Origin: Myxococcales bacterium
Lineage (GTDB): Bacteria > UBA10199 > 2-02-FULL-44-16 > JAAZCA01
Length of the DNA: 29,676 bases
Direction of reading: 5' to 3'
NCBI GenBank assembly: GCA_012513515.1
Contig: JAAZCA010000001.1
Location: 1 to 29,676 of the forward strand
Shown: in pieces, positions 16,151 through 24,508 of the stretch
How positions within the stretch are numbered: position 1 is the stretch's first letter
Layout of the letters: each line of letters begins with the position of its first letter
Program-made: the position numbers and the translations under genes
The notes under the pieces: generated by a model
Told to the model about the DNA's origin: nothing
Databases searched by the model: none
Seen by the model: only the letters and a program-made list of their open reading frames with translations

Positions 16151-17533
16151 CTATTTCTTGTAGGTGGAGAGAAATCTTTCAACTTCGGGTATTCCTCCCT
16201 GATAGACTAGATATCCGTTATGCGGTTCGCGCTCGGTAATCTCATTCGCTATCGGGGTAAGCATAATCCTCCTCACCTCATCAAGATTGCGCGTCTGGCC
16301 CAGAGTCCAGCATAGCTTCATATACGCGGCCTCCGGCAGCATATTCTCGCACGGGATGACGCCAAGTTCGAGAAGGTAGCGTCCGGTATCATAAACATTC
16401 ATGTGAACGTACCCCCACAGCGTCTGAACGGTCATAACTACAGCGATCCCCTTGTCAACAGCGCGCTTCAGCGCCGGGTTTAGTGCCGAATTGACGTGTC
16501 CGAGGCCGGTGCCGGCGATGACTATTCCGTGATATCCTCTATCGATAAGGCTGTCGACCATATCAGGAGCCATCCCGGGGTAATAGTACAGTATCGAAAC
16601 GCGCTCATCGTAATGAGGATGAATCTTCACTTCGCGATCATTGCGCCTGACTTTGTGCTCCCTCAATGGAACTATCTTGTCCGGCCAAACCATGGCGATA
16701 GGAACGTCGCTCAAGGTTCTGAAGGTGGAGCGATAACTGGAATGCATCTTTCTCACGCGAGTGCCCATGTGGAGCAACCCGTAATCGTCTGAGGTTGGGC
16801 CAAACATGCAGACCATAATCTCTGCCAGATTTGAGTGTGCAGCTGTGGAAACTGCGTTGAGAAGATTTCTTGCAGCATCCGAACTCGGTCGGTCGCTTGA
16901 CCGCTGCGAACCAACGATAACGATAGGAACCGGAGTGTCCTGAACCATGTAGGATAGAATCGATGCCGTGTGGTGCATGGTGTCAGTGCCATGACCGATC
17001 ACGATGCCATCGACTCCTTTCTCGATGAGCTTTCCTATCTCTTCAGCCAGGATCTTGTACTGCTCAGGTCCCATATTTTCAGAGAACACTCCAAAGAGCT
17101 TTACCGTGCTCAGATTGCAGATATCGGCCAGCTCCGGAACGGCACCATAAAGTTCACCTGGAGAAAATGCCGGCACGACAGCTCCTGTCGTATAGTCCAG
17201 CCTTGAAGCTATCGTCCCGCCAGTGCCGAGGAGAGTAACGTTCTTCTTGCGCTTGTCGTACGGAAATTCTTTTTCTGGAATCGCGTAATACCCCTCGCGG
17301 TGGCCGATTCGTTTGATGGACTTGATCGAATCTACATGGACGCCGGTGTTGTAGCCGCTCTCCATCTTGATGACGATATGTTCAGCATCTTCCGTCTTGG
17401 AACGAGGAAGTATCAGACCCGAAAAAATCCCCTTTGGAGTGTCGATTTCGATCCGATCCCAAACCGCCACGTCATGCTTCTTTAGAATGGCCAGCCCCGG
17501 ATCCCTGTAACCCTTGTATTTATCTTCGCTCAT
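16151..17533 (-). CDS. gatD: Archaeal-type Glu-tRNA(Gln) amidotransferase subunit D
   Basis: The 460-aa asparaginase-like subunit releases ammonia from glutamine or asparagine and feeds it to GatE, which converts Glu-tRNA(Gln) to Gln-tRNA(Gln). An N-terminal small barrel (~22-75, ...HIVIKMESGYNTG) distinguishes GatD from plain asparaginases. The catalytic set is intact: T107 in GTGGTIAS, T183 and D184 in HGTDTM, and K262 in TRVRKM. The spacing of 76/1/78 is very close to that of the Methanothermobacter enzyme (T101, T177, D178, K254, from memory). GSQRSSDRPSSDAA near 208 is GatD-typical. The ATG at 17533 has AGAAGG 9 nt upstream; a GTG at 17551 is less likely. It is divergent from gatE. This enzyme is classically archaeal, so its presence in a bacterial origin region is unusual. 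Confidence 0.93.
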   Translation of the reverse strand: MSEDKYKGYRDPGLAILKKHDVAVWDRIEIDTPKGIFSGLILPRSKTEDAEHIVIKMESGYNTGVHVDSIKSIKRIGHREGYYAIPEKEFPYDKRKKNVTLLGTGGTIASRLDYTTGAVVPAFSPGELYGAVPELADICNLSTVKLFGVFSENMGPEQYKILAEEIGKLIEKGVDGIVIGHGTDTMHHTASILSYMVQDTPVPIVIVGSQRSSDRPSSDAARNLLNAVSTAAHSNLAEIMVCMFGPTSDDYGLLHMGTRVRKMHSSYRSTFRTLSDVPIAMVWPDKIVPLREHKVRRNDREVKIHPHYDERVSILYYYPGMAPDMVDSLIDRGYHGIVIAGTGLGHVNSALNPALKRAVDKGIAVVMTVQTLWGYVHMNVYDTGRYLLELGVIPCENMLPEAAYMKLCWTLGQTRNLDEVRRIMLTPIANEITEREPHNGYLVYQGGIPEVERFLSTYKK

Positions 17534-17681
17534 GATGGGAAGCCTTCTCACTTGGAAAAGGTCCTGTCAACCGGCTTCGCCATGCACTCGACAGCATCCA
17601 TTTTCCCAACGCATCGACTAAAAGATTCGGCCCTATTTTTTCTTGCCATCTCAAAGGGTTATATCCTATGACAGGGCCGCG

Positions 17682-19409
17682 ATGACGGAAGGGCTCAAAA
17701 AATTAGGATTCATGTGCGGCGTTGAAGTCCATCAACAGCTGCTGACCCAAAAAAAGCTTTTCTGCCGCTGTCCTGCCGGCCTCTACAGCGACCGTCATCA
17801 TGCCGAGGTGCTGCGCCATATGAGGCCGACACTCTCTGAAATGGGAGTCTACGATGCCTGCGCCTTGATGGAGTTCAAAACTAAAAAAGAAATAATCTAC
17901 CTCCTGAATAAAAACTCTGTCTGCACGTACGACATGGACGACACTCCGCCTTTTCCGATCAACCGCGAGGCGCTAGACATCGCAATTGAAATCGCACTTC
18001 TCGTCGGATGTTCCATAGTCGATGAAATACACATCGTGAGAAAACAATATCTCGACGGATCGATACCGACTGGATTTCAACGAACGGCGATCATCGGCAT
18101 AAACGGGAGCATCCCATTCGAAGGAAAAAATATCGGAGTGCGTCAGATCTCCATTGAGGAGGACTCCTGTCGAGAGGTTCAAGATACGGGTCACCAAATA
18201 AAATTTAGAACAGACAGATTGGGCATGCCGCTGATAGAGGTGGTTACCGAACCCTGCTTCGAAACGCCCGAAGAGGCCGGAAGGGCAGTCAAACACATAG
18301 GAAGACTTCTGCGCGCAACCGGCAAAGTCCGCCGCGGGATCGGATCTGTAAGACAGGATGTAAATGTCTCTATCAAGGGTGGTTCGCGGGTGGAAATCAA
18401 GGGGGTTCCAAGATATCAGCTCATACCCGCCTTGACCGCCACAGAGGCTATGCGGCAGAAAGCCCTGCTTGAAATACGCGACGAACTAAGGCGCAGAAAG
18501 ATAACCGCTGAAAATCTTGAAACCTGGGAGAGCGATCTCACCGAGGATTTGAAATCCACCTGTTCGCCTCATCTGAAACAGGCCATCGAGAGCGGCCACA
18601 GGATTAGAGGAATAAGGCTCAACAGGCTTGCGGGAATACTGAATCATCCGACGCAACCCGGCAGGATGTTTTCATCAGAATTATCAGGAAGGGTGAGGGT
18701 TATCGCCTGCCTCGATGGAATCCCAAACATCTATCATACCGACAATTACCCTGAATATCAGCGCAGCCACATCGACAGAAGGGTCATACGCCTTGCACTG
18801 AATCTGAAGGAAGAGGATGTTGGCATAATCGCCTGGGGGCCTGAGGCAGACACCATAACGGCGACGACTGAAATCAAGAACAGGATTCTCGATGCGATCG
18901 AGGGAGTGCCACATGAAACCAGGCAGCACATGCGGGAAGGACTCACCGATTTTGAAAGGATTCTGCCAGGCGCAGACAGGATGTATCCCGATACCGATCA
19001 CCCGCCAATCAGAATAACTCCGGAACACGTCGCGAAAATAAAAGAGGACCTGCCCGAAGCAACATATGAAGTTGAAACAAGGCTGGCGTCCTACGGGATT
19101 CCTACGGACTCTATAGAGTTCCTAGCCCTGTCGGACAAAGTCGCACTGATCGACCATCTCCACAAAGCCGGAAAGAATATGAAGCTCGTCGGAAGAATTC
19201 TTGGACAGGCTGCAAGAAGCCTGCAACGGCAGGGGATAGACCTGTCCGCCATGAAAAATACTAGATGGACGGAACTGATAGAACAGTGCCACTCGAAAAA
19301 AATTCAAGCGAAGCATTTCGAAAATCTCATCATAAATGCTGCGGCCTATCCTGAACGAACGATAGCCGAGCTGGCGGATGATCTGGTAGCGGTGAAAGCT
19401 GAGGTCTAG
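17682..19409 (+). CDS. gatE: Archaeal-type Glu-tRNA(Gln) amidotransferase subunit E
   Basis: The 575-aa subunit activates Glu-tRNA(Gln) with ATP and transfers ammonia from GatD. The GatB/E kinase core runs ~1-290: CGVEVHQQL near 12, KLFCRCP near 25, DRLGMPLIEVVTEP near 178, and GSVRQDVNVSI near 221. It is GatE rather than GatB because a GAD domain (as in bacterial AspRS) is inserted at about 295-410 (RLAGILNHPTQPGRMFSSEL, GIIAWGPEAD), followed by PGADRMYPDTDHPP and a helical YqeY-like tail. The ATG at 17682 is preferred to a TTG at 17643; AGGG lies 6 nt upstream. It is divergent from gatD (148-nt gap) and ends 18 nt from the convergent PDGLE gene. It is slightly shorter than typical archaeal GatE (~620 aa). 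Confidence 0.93.
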   Translation: MTEGLKKLGFMCGVEVHQQLLTQKKLFCRCPAGLYSDRHHAEVLRHMRPTLSEMGVYDACALMEFKTKKEIIYLLNKNSVCTYDMDDTPPFPINREALDIAIEIALLVGCSIVDEIHIVRKQYLDGSIPTGFQRTAIIGINGSIPFEGKNIGVRQISIEEDSCREVQDTGHQIKFRTDRLGMPLIEVVTEPCFETPEEAGRAVKHIGRLLRATGKVRRGIGSVRQDVNVSIKGGSRVEIKGVPRYQLIPALTATEAMRQKALLEIRDELRRRKITAENLETWESDLTEDLKSTCSPHLKQAIESGHRIRGIRLNRLAGILNHPTQPGRMFSSELSGRVRVIACLDGIPNIYHTDNYPEYQRSHIDRRVIRLALNLKEEDVGIIAWGPEADTITATTEIKNRILDAIEGVPHETRQHMREGLTDFERILPGADRMYPDTDHPPIRITPEHVAKIKEDLPEATYEVETRLASYGIPTDSIEFLALSDKVALIDHLHKAGKNMKLVGRILGQAARSLQRQGIDLSAMKNTRWTELIEQCHSKKIQAKHFENLIINAAAYPERTIAELADDLVAVKAEV

Positions 19410-19427
19410 GTTAGGATAAAGAGGTTC

Positions 19428-19715
19428 CTAGTTCGATTTCTTCCTGCAAAAAATCCCAGTCAGAAAAAATACCGCGCCGGTGATGCTGGCTCCGAGAATC
19501 CCCGCAAGTAAAGTCGACCAGTAAGCTCCCTTCACACATGGTATTTCATAGTCCGGCATCGGCGCCTTCAAAATAGCTTCGGAGGAGTTGCCGATAAAAC
19601 CCATCTTTTCGGCAACCCATTCAAGCCCGTCCGGATGCGACGAAGCGTAGGCAGCGGCAAAAGCGATTACTACAGCGCTAATAACGAATATCAGGACGAT
19701 TCTTTTCTCATCCAT
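19428..19715 (-). CDS. PDGLE-domain membrane protein (CbiN-like partner of CbiM)
   Basis: The 95-aa protein has a hydrophobic N-terminal helix and the SHPDGLEWVAEKMGF motif (PDGLE domain) near 26. A linker ending in a possible metal/disulfide Cys and a second membrane helix near the C-terminus (LLAGILGASITGAVFFLTGI) follow. PDGLE proteins replace or accompany CbiN/NikN as the small partner of CbiM/NikM in ECF-type cobalt or nickel importers. The ATG at 19715 starts 1 nt after the cbiM stop, with GGAGA 7 nt upstream. Confidence 0.85.
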   Translation of the reverse strand: MDEKRIVLIFVISAVVIAFAAAYASSHPDGLEWVAEKMGFIGNSSEAILKAPMPDYEIPCVKGAYWSTLLAGILGASITGAVFFLTGIFCRKKSN

Positions 19716-19716
19716 A

Positions 19717-20349
19717 TCACGGTCTCCCCGAGCACACCTTCTGCACTCCAACTCTTTCGACGAAAGAGACGACAAGCGCTGTGATCAGCCCTTCACCTAT
19801 CCCTATAATCGCATGCACCCCTATCATGGCAGGCATGACAATTCTAGCGGCTATAGTACCGGAGGCTGCGAGCTCTATCGCGCAAGCGGCGGAAGCAATA
19901 ACCATAGAGGACCATGCGCCGATAAAAATCGCTGCCCAGCGAAACCCGCGCCCGGACAAAGCGCTAAGCGATCTGTAGATAGCCCAGCCTCCCCATGTAG
20001 CAAAAAGAGCCATGTTGAGCATGTTGGCGCCGAGCGCGAGCAACCCTCCATCCTGAAAGAGAAGGCACTGAACTATAAGAACGACCGAAATTATTATCGT
20101 AGCGGCCATCGGTCCGACGAGAACTGCCGCCAGGAATCCTCCCATAAGGTGACCGGATGTTCCTCCCGCTACTGGAAAATTGAACATCTGTGCAGCAAAG
20201 ATAAACGCAGCCAGCGCTCCCATAGTTGGGATCATCCTGTCCGCCATGTTTTTCTTGAGAGAGCGAATCGAGGCGCCGACTCCTATTGCAGAAGTCGCGT
20301 ATGAAACCACGCTTACCGGTATGCTTAAAAATCCGTCCGGGATGTGCAT
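19717..20349 (-). CDS. cbiM: Cobalt/nickel ECF transporter substrate-binding membrane protein CbiM
   Basis: The 210-aa membrane S-component has the mandatory N-terminus MHIPDGFLS, whose free amine and His2 bind the metal. Further typical segments are GTSGHLMGGFLAAVLVGP near 69 and QDGGLLALGANMLNM near 101. About six to seven hydrophobic helices are present. The ATG at 20349 is chosen because it gives MHIPDGF and follows GGAGGGGAGGGAA; upstream ATGs would bury the ligand. The start lies 14 nt after the yidC stop, so it is probably co-transcribed with the rpmH-yidC unit. No cbiQ or cbiO energising subunits occur in the window. Confidence 0.92.
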   Translation of the reverse strand: MHIPDGFLSIPVSVVSYATSAIGVGASIRSLKKNMADRMIPTMGALAAFIFAAQMFNFPVAGGTSGHLMGGFLAAVLVGPMAATIIISVVLIVQCLLFQDGGLLALGANMLNMALFATWGGWAIYRSLSALSGRGFRWAAIFIGAWSSMVIASAACAIELAASGTIAARIVMPAMIGVHAIIGIGEGLITALVVSFVERVGVQKVCSGRP

Positions 20350-20363
20350 TTCCCTCCCCTCCA

Positions 20364-22064
20364 TCAAGAGGCAGCTGGCTGCCATTTGCCGCGTATGAGA
20401 TCCCTCATCCTTATCCCCTTGTTATAGAGCCACTGCTGAGTAACGCTCATGACGGTGTTGACAAGGATGTAGAGCACCAGACCCACCGGCAGAAACAACA
20501 TGAAGATACAGAACATGATCGGCATAATCATCATCATCTTCTTCTGAGCAGGATCGGCCGATGCTGATGGGGTAAGCAACTGTTGTGCGGCCATGAAAAG
20601 ACCTAGCAGTATCGGCATTATGTAGTACGGATCGGGAGCAGAGAGATCTTTATAAAACCAGAAGAAAGGGGCGCGAAACAGTTCGATGGAATTCCAAAGC
20701 ACCTTGTAAAGAGCGATGTAGATAGGAAACTGCGCCAGCATCGGAAGGCACCCTCCCATCGGGTTTACTTTGTGCGCCTTGAACAGCGCCATCGTTTCCT
20801 GATTGAGCCTCTGTTTGTCATCCTTGAATTTTTTCTGAAGCTCTTTGAGCTGCGGCTGAACCCTCTGCATCTCTTTCATCGACTTGAGAGATTTAGCGTT
20901 GATCGGATGCAGCAGCAGCTTCACAAAAATCGTCAGCATGATGATCGCGATGCCGTAGTTGTTGATTATCTCGTGAAAAAACTGGAGTAAATATACGATC
21001 GGAATCGCAATTATTGTAAACCAGCCGTAGTCTATCGCCTTGTCCATTTCGACACCAACCCCCTTGAGCAGTTCCAGATCCTTCGGCCCTGCATAGGTCG
21101 AAAAGAGCGACTTCCCGATATCGCCAGCCGGGATTATCTTCTCCGGCAGCACTGCGGAGGTCCAAAGAGAGGCTACAGCCCCGCTCCCATCGGCACTTTT
21201 TATGACTCCGCTTTCCGATGAGAGCTCCTCTCCCTGAATCCTTGGAATGATCGATGCTATGAAATATCTTCCTTCCAGCGCCGACCAGAGAAGGGAGCCC
21301 GTCTCTTTTTTCATAAGCCCCAGTTTGGCGATATCGCTTTCGCGGTGGGCTTTCCCATTCATAAAATAAACCGGGCTCATGGCTTCGACAGGCTGCTGCC
21401 TTCCAAGTCCCAAAAAACCTCCGGATTTCATAGGAAGGTACCTGCTCCCCCATGCCATCTTGGGCTTTAGCCTGAGAGGTCTGGATGTGAGGTTTTTCAT
21501 CTCAATGGAAACGTCGGCTTGATAGGTACCTTTGACAAGCTCGATCGTCTTTAAAATTTCAATCTCGGCAGAGCGCCACCTGAACGAAACATGAGAGTCA
21601 TCCGCGGATATCATCTCGTACCTGGGGTTTTTAGGGAAAAAGATATCAGCATCGACAAATGAAAGCGCGAAGGCCGGGATGACCTCCGACGCGCTCGAAG
21701 AAAGGTCGATCAACGGGCTGTTTTTATCGATGGTCGCGTTGTATTTCTTCATTTTCCAAGAAGTAGCAACGCCGCCGTCGTTGGTAAATTCCGCCTCGAT
21801 TAGATCGTTGGATATCTTCCAGGTTCTGACCTCGATAGCCGTCTGCGGGTCATCTTCGGCCATTTGCGCCGGAGAGGGAGCCGGGGCTTCAGAGGAAACG
21901 GAGGTAGGAGCAGCTGTTGAAGCCTGAACACTTGCTGGCGCCTGCTGCTGGACTGCCGTCTCCTGCCTGGCAACCTCTTTGTTGGGATTTAACACGGTGT
22001 ACCAAAGGATAAAAAATGCCGTGGCAAGTACGATAGCTAAAACCATTCTATGCTCTGACTTCAT
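20364..22064 (-). CDS. yidC: Membrane protein insertase YidC
   Basis: The 566-aa insertase folds proteins into the inner membrane, with or without SecYEG. It is the Gram-negative form: an N-terminal helix (MVLAIVLATAFFILWYTVL), a Pro/Ala/Gln-rich linker, a large periplasmic beta domain (~75-345), then five hydrophobic segments including FFHEIINNYGIAIIMLTIFV and GGCLPMLAQFPIYIALYKVL. A cytoplasmic charged hairpin (LKSMKEMQRVQPQLKELQKK) lies between the second and third. It is 12 nt after yidD. The jag gene that often follows yidC is replaced by cbiM here. Confidence 0.96.
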   Translation of the reverse strand: MKSEHRMVLAIVLATAFFILWYTVLNPNKEVARQETAVQQQAPASVQASTAAPTSVSSEAPAPSPAQMAEDDPQTAIEVRTWKISNDLIEAEFTNDGGVATSWKMKKYNATIDKNSPLIDLSSSASEVIPAFALSFVDADIFFPKNPRYEMISADDSHVSFRWRSAEIEILKTIELVKGTYQADVSIEMKNLTSRPLRLKPKMAWGSRYLPMKSGGFLGLGRQQPVEAMSPVYFMNGKAHRESDIAKLGLMKKETGSLLWSALEGRYFIASIIPRIQGEELSSESGVIKSADGSGAVASLWTSAVLPEKIIPAGDIGKSLFSTYAGPKDLELLKGVGVEMDKAIDYGWFTIIAIPIVYLLQFFHEIINNYGIAIIMLTIFVKLLLHPINAKSLKSMKEMQRVQPQLKELQKKFKDDKQRLNQETMALFKAHKVNPMGGCLPMLAQFPIYIALYKVLWNSIELFRAPFFWFYKDLSAPDPYYIMPILLGLFMAAQQLLTPSASADPAQKKMMMIMPIMFCIFMLFLPVGLVLYILVNTVMSVTQQWLYNKGIRMRDLIRGKWQPAAS

Positions 22065-22075
22065 TTAAACCCCCA

Positions 22076-22300
22076 TTATTTTGAAGGTGGGTGATCAAGG
22101 CCGCCGGGATTCCACGGACCGCACTTGGAAAGCCTCTTCAGCGTCAGACAAAACGCCCGATGCGCTCTGAAATTCTCAAAGGCCTCCACGGCGTATTCGG
22201 AGCAGGTCGGATGAAATCTGCACCTTCCGCCAAGCGCCCCTATTATCGGAGCCGCAAGAAGCTGATATAACCGTATCAAAAAGATGAAAAATCTCCGCAT
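22076..22300 (-). CDS. yidD: Membrane protein insertion efficiency factor YidD
   Basis: The 74-aa protein has an amphipathic N-terminal helix (MRRFFIFLIRLYQLLAAPII) and the conserved motifs RFHPTCSEYAVEAF and KCGPWNPGGLDHPP with the family cysteines. It assists YidC-dependent insertion at the inner face of the membrane. It lies between rnpA (9 nt upstream) and yidC, its standard position. Confidence 0.95.
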   Translation of the reverse strand: MRRFFIFLIRLYQLLAAPIIGALGGRCRFHPTCSEYAVEAFENFRAHRAFCLTLKRLSKCGPWNPGGLDHPPSK

Positions 22301-22309
22301 GTCAAATTC

Positions 22310-22663
22310 CTACGAAATCCTGGCGACTAGGCGCTCGAGCGCGGCCCACAAATCGTCTCTGATGTCCATGTTGTCTATCTCGCCTGAGTCAGTCCCGAAG
22401 ATAACCACGGTCTCTCCGCTCGGAAAATCTTTTTTATTGAGCCTGAAAAAATCACGGGCTACCCGCTTGAGTCGATTACGAGAAACGGCATCGCCGCTTT
22501 TTTTCGTCGCGATGAGACCGAGCTTTTTTAGATTTCCAGGCAGAAAAGAAAGCGTCACGAAGCGACCGCGCGACCTGACCCCGCTGCACCTGACTTTTTT
22601 AAAGTCGTCGCCGCGCCTGATCCTCTCTTTTGGTGAAAATTTTTTCCGGTCATCGGATGTCAT
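22310..22663 (-). CDS. rnpA: Ribonuclease P protein component
   Basis: The 117-aa basic protein binds RNase P RNA and helps 5' maturation of tRNA. The conserved motif is [19 protein letters not shown] near 56-74, and an [11 protein letters not shown]-like N-terminal helix precedes it. Its ATG overlaps the rpmH stop as ATGA, so translation is likely coupled. The length is ordinary for the family. Confidence 0.95.
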   Translation of the reverse strand: MTSDDRKKFSPKERIRRGDDFKKVRCSGVRSRGRFVTLSFLPGNLKKLGLIATKKSGDAVSRNRLKRVARDFFRLNKKDFPSGETVVIFGTDSGEIDNMDIRDDLWAALERLVARIS

Positions 22664-22806
22664 TTCTCGCTGCTGACCGACAGGCTGGCTCTCTTTTTCG
22701 CGCGCCTGCTGGAGATCACCTTGCGCCCGCCTTTAGTTTTCATTCTCTTCCTGAAGCCGTGTTTGTTAGTTCTCTTTTTTTTGCTTGGTTGATACGTCCT
22801 CTTCAT
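22660..22806 (-). CDS. rpmH: 50S ribosomal protein L34
   Basis: The 48-aa product is [20 protein letters not shown] followed by [20 protein letters not shown] and a short tail [15 protein letters not shown] and HGFRxRMxTxxGRxVI are the L34 signature. AAGGG lies 8 nt before the ATG. It is the first gene of rpmH-rnpA-yidD-yidC, divergent from dnaA across the 306-nt intergenic region. Confidence 0.97.
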   Translation of the reverse strand: MKRTYQPSKKKRTNKHGFRKRMKTKGGRKVISSRRAKKRASLSVSSEK

Positions 22807-23112
22807 GACTTAGACCCTTCCTCAATTATATTAACTATATTAATAAATTCAGATAATTAGACGCCCTGACCGAACATATTTACACAATGACCGACTCGGC
22901 AGAAAAACTCGGCGCATAGAGCCATGAATCCCGATTGGAGTCAAGCCTTCGTTTTTCAGTGTTTTTTCGGAATTAATCCACAGGGGAAGGTAACAAATTT
23001 TGAGCTTGCAATGTATGGGGGCTTCGCAATAGGAATCATCTCTGTCAGTCGTTTAGTCTCCTAAATAATGTAATTGTCCACAGGTGTGGATAAATATGTG
23101 AATTGGTAAGCA
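22807..23112. promoter_or_regulatory. rpmH-dnaA divergent intergenic region with DnaA boxes
   Basis: No gene is seen in these 306 nt. Near rpmH an AT-rich tract holds an exact TATAAT on the minus strand (22825-22830), but its -35 (TCTGAA at 17 nt) is poor. DnaA boxes cluster nearer dnaA: a perfect TTATCCACA on the minus strand at 23085-23093, TTGTCCACA at 23074-23082 (1 mismatch) in opposite orientation 2 nt away, and TAATCCACA at 22974-22982 (1 mismatch). They fit dnaA autoregulation or an upstream half of a bipartite origin. Confidence 0.75.
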
Positions 23113-24456
23113 ATGGACTCAATTTTAGAACAGCTTAAAAGCAAAATACGGTTAAAAATCAGCGAGTTAAACTACAACACCTGGTTTTCCCCAATAGCGG
23201 ACGGCTCCCTTGACGGTGATGTATTCAGCCTGACTGTCCCCAACAAATTCATCGCCGATTGGATAAACGATTATTACAGCGACATCTTGATGGAGGAATT
23301 AAAGGATATCGTAGGCAGGACCATTAAAATATCATTTACCATCGCTCCTCAGGTCGAAAGGGAGGCCTCTGCCGAATCGCTTGCTAGCTCTGATGCCGCA
23401 CCACAGTACGCTCAGCCGGTGAAATGCAAAGCAACCGAGCAGCTAAACCCCAAATTCGCATTCGAAAAATTCGTCGTTGGGAATTCCAATCAGTTCGCTC
23501 ATGCCGCCTGTAAGGCAGTAGCCGACCTCCCCGGCGGTCACTACAATCCGCTCTTCATATATGGCGGAGTGGGGCTTGGTAAAACCCACCTGCTTCATGC
23601 CATCGGCCTACAGGCTTTAAACGCCAGACCGCACACCCGGATGATCTACATGAGCGCGGAGAGGTTTATGAACGAACTCATCAACTCCCTGCGATATGAA
23701 AAGATGAATGAATTCAGGGCAAAATTTCGTGAAAACTGCGATATGCTGCTCATCGATGACGTCCAGTTTATAGGCGGGAAAGAGCGCACTCAGGAAGAAT
23801 TCTTTCACACATTCAATACACTACACGAATCACAGAGGCAGATCGTCGTAACGAGCGACAAGCTGCCCCGCGACATTCCGGGGCTTGAGGAACGCCTGAA
23901 ATCCAGATTCGAATGGGGTTTGATAGCGGATATCGCCCCGCCAGACCTGGAAACCAGGATCGCAATTCTGAAAAAGAAGGCTGAAGCCGCCGGCATGAAA
24001 TGCCCGGATGACGTTGCTATGTTTCTGGCGAGCTCGATCGTATCAAATGTGCGAGAGCTAGAAGGTTCGCTGATACGCCTCAACGCCTTCGCCTCCCTTG
24101 CAGGTGCAGACCTTAGTGTTGATTTTGCAAGGGAAGTTCTTGGCAACATCATTCAGGAGCGGGAATCAGCTTGTTCGATAGAAGCCATCCAAAAAACCGT
24201 CGCCCGCTTCTATAAACTCAACGTCTCCGATCTCAAATCTCCCAAACGCTTAAAAAGTCTCGCATATCCGAGGCAGATAGCAATGTACCTGTGTAAAAAG
24301 CTAGTCCGAGCATCCTTTCCTGAGATCGGCGGTAAATTTGGGGGGAAGGATCATACTACAGTCATGTACGCCTGTAAAAAAATCGAACAGTTGCTCGAAA
24401 AAGATCAAAATCTACGACGAGAAATCAGCATTATCGAAAAATCCATTCTCAACTGA
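23113..24456 (+). CDS. dnaA: Chromosomal replication initiator DnaA
   Basis: The 447-aa AAA+ initiator binds DnaA boxes and opens oriC. Domain I (~1-80) has YNTWFSPI; a short linker (80-110) follows. The AAA+ core carries Walker A GGVGLGKT (151-158) and Walker B MLLIDDVQF (211-219). The C-terminal DNA-binding domain has the signature GGKDHTTVMYACKKIE near 415. The ATG at 23113 lacks a strong ribosome site (GGTAAG 2-3 nt upstream), which is common for tightly controlled dnaA genes. Perfect and near-perfect DnaA boxes lie just upstream. Confidence 0.98.
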   Translation: MDSILEQLKSKIRLKISELNYNTWFSPIADGSLDGDVFSLTVPNKFIADWINDYYSDILMEELKDIVGRTIKISFTIAPQVEREASAESLASSDAAPQYAQPVKCKATEQLNPKFAFEKFVVGNSNQFAHAACKAVADLPGGHYNPLFIYGGVGLGKTHLLHAIGLQALNARPHTRMIYMSAERFMNELINSLRYEKMNEFRAKFRENCDMLLIDDVQFIGGKERTQEEFFHTFNTLHESQRQIVVTSDKLPRDIPGLEERLKSRFEWGLIADIAPPDLETRIAILKKKAEAAGMKCPDDVAMFLASSIVSNVRELEGSLIRLNAFASLAGADLSVDFAREVLGNIIQERESACSIEAIQKTVARFYKLNVSDLKSPKRLKSLAYPRQIAMYLCKKLVRASFPEIGGKFGGKDHTTVMYACKKIEQLLEKDQNLRREISIIEKSILN

Positions 24457-24508
24457 TTATTTTCCACAGCGCCTATGGACAAACCTGTGAATGCTACTGA
24501 ATGAAATG

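Noticed and set aside
16151-17533. Plain L-asparaginase instead of GatD
   Set aside because: The N-terminal small barrel, the GatD-type motif around residues 208-221 and the neighbouring GatE favour GatD.
17555-17561. TTGACA on the minus strand as gatD promoter
   Set aside because: No acceptable -10 at 16-18 nt; the hexamer lies too close to the ribosome site.
17682-19409. Bacterial GatB instead of GatE
   Set aside because: A GAD domain is inserted after the kinase core, the length is about 575 aa, and no gatA/gatC lie nearby.
19405-19440. Hairpin between convergent gatE and the PDGLE gene as terminator
   Set aside because: Only a 5-6 bp stem with a long loop and no T-run; too weak to call.
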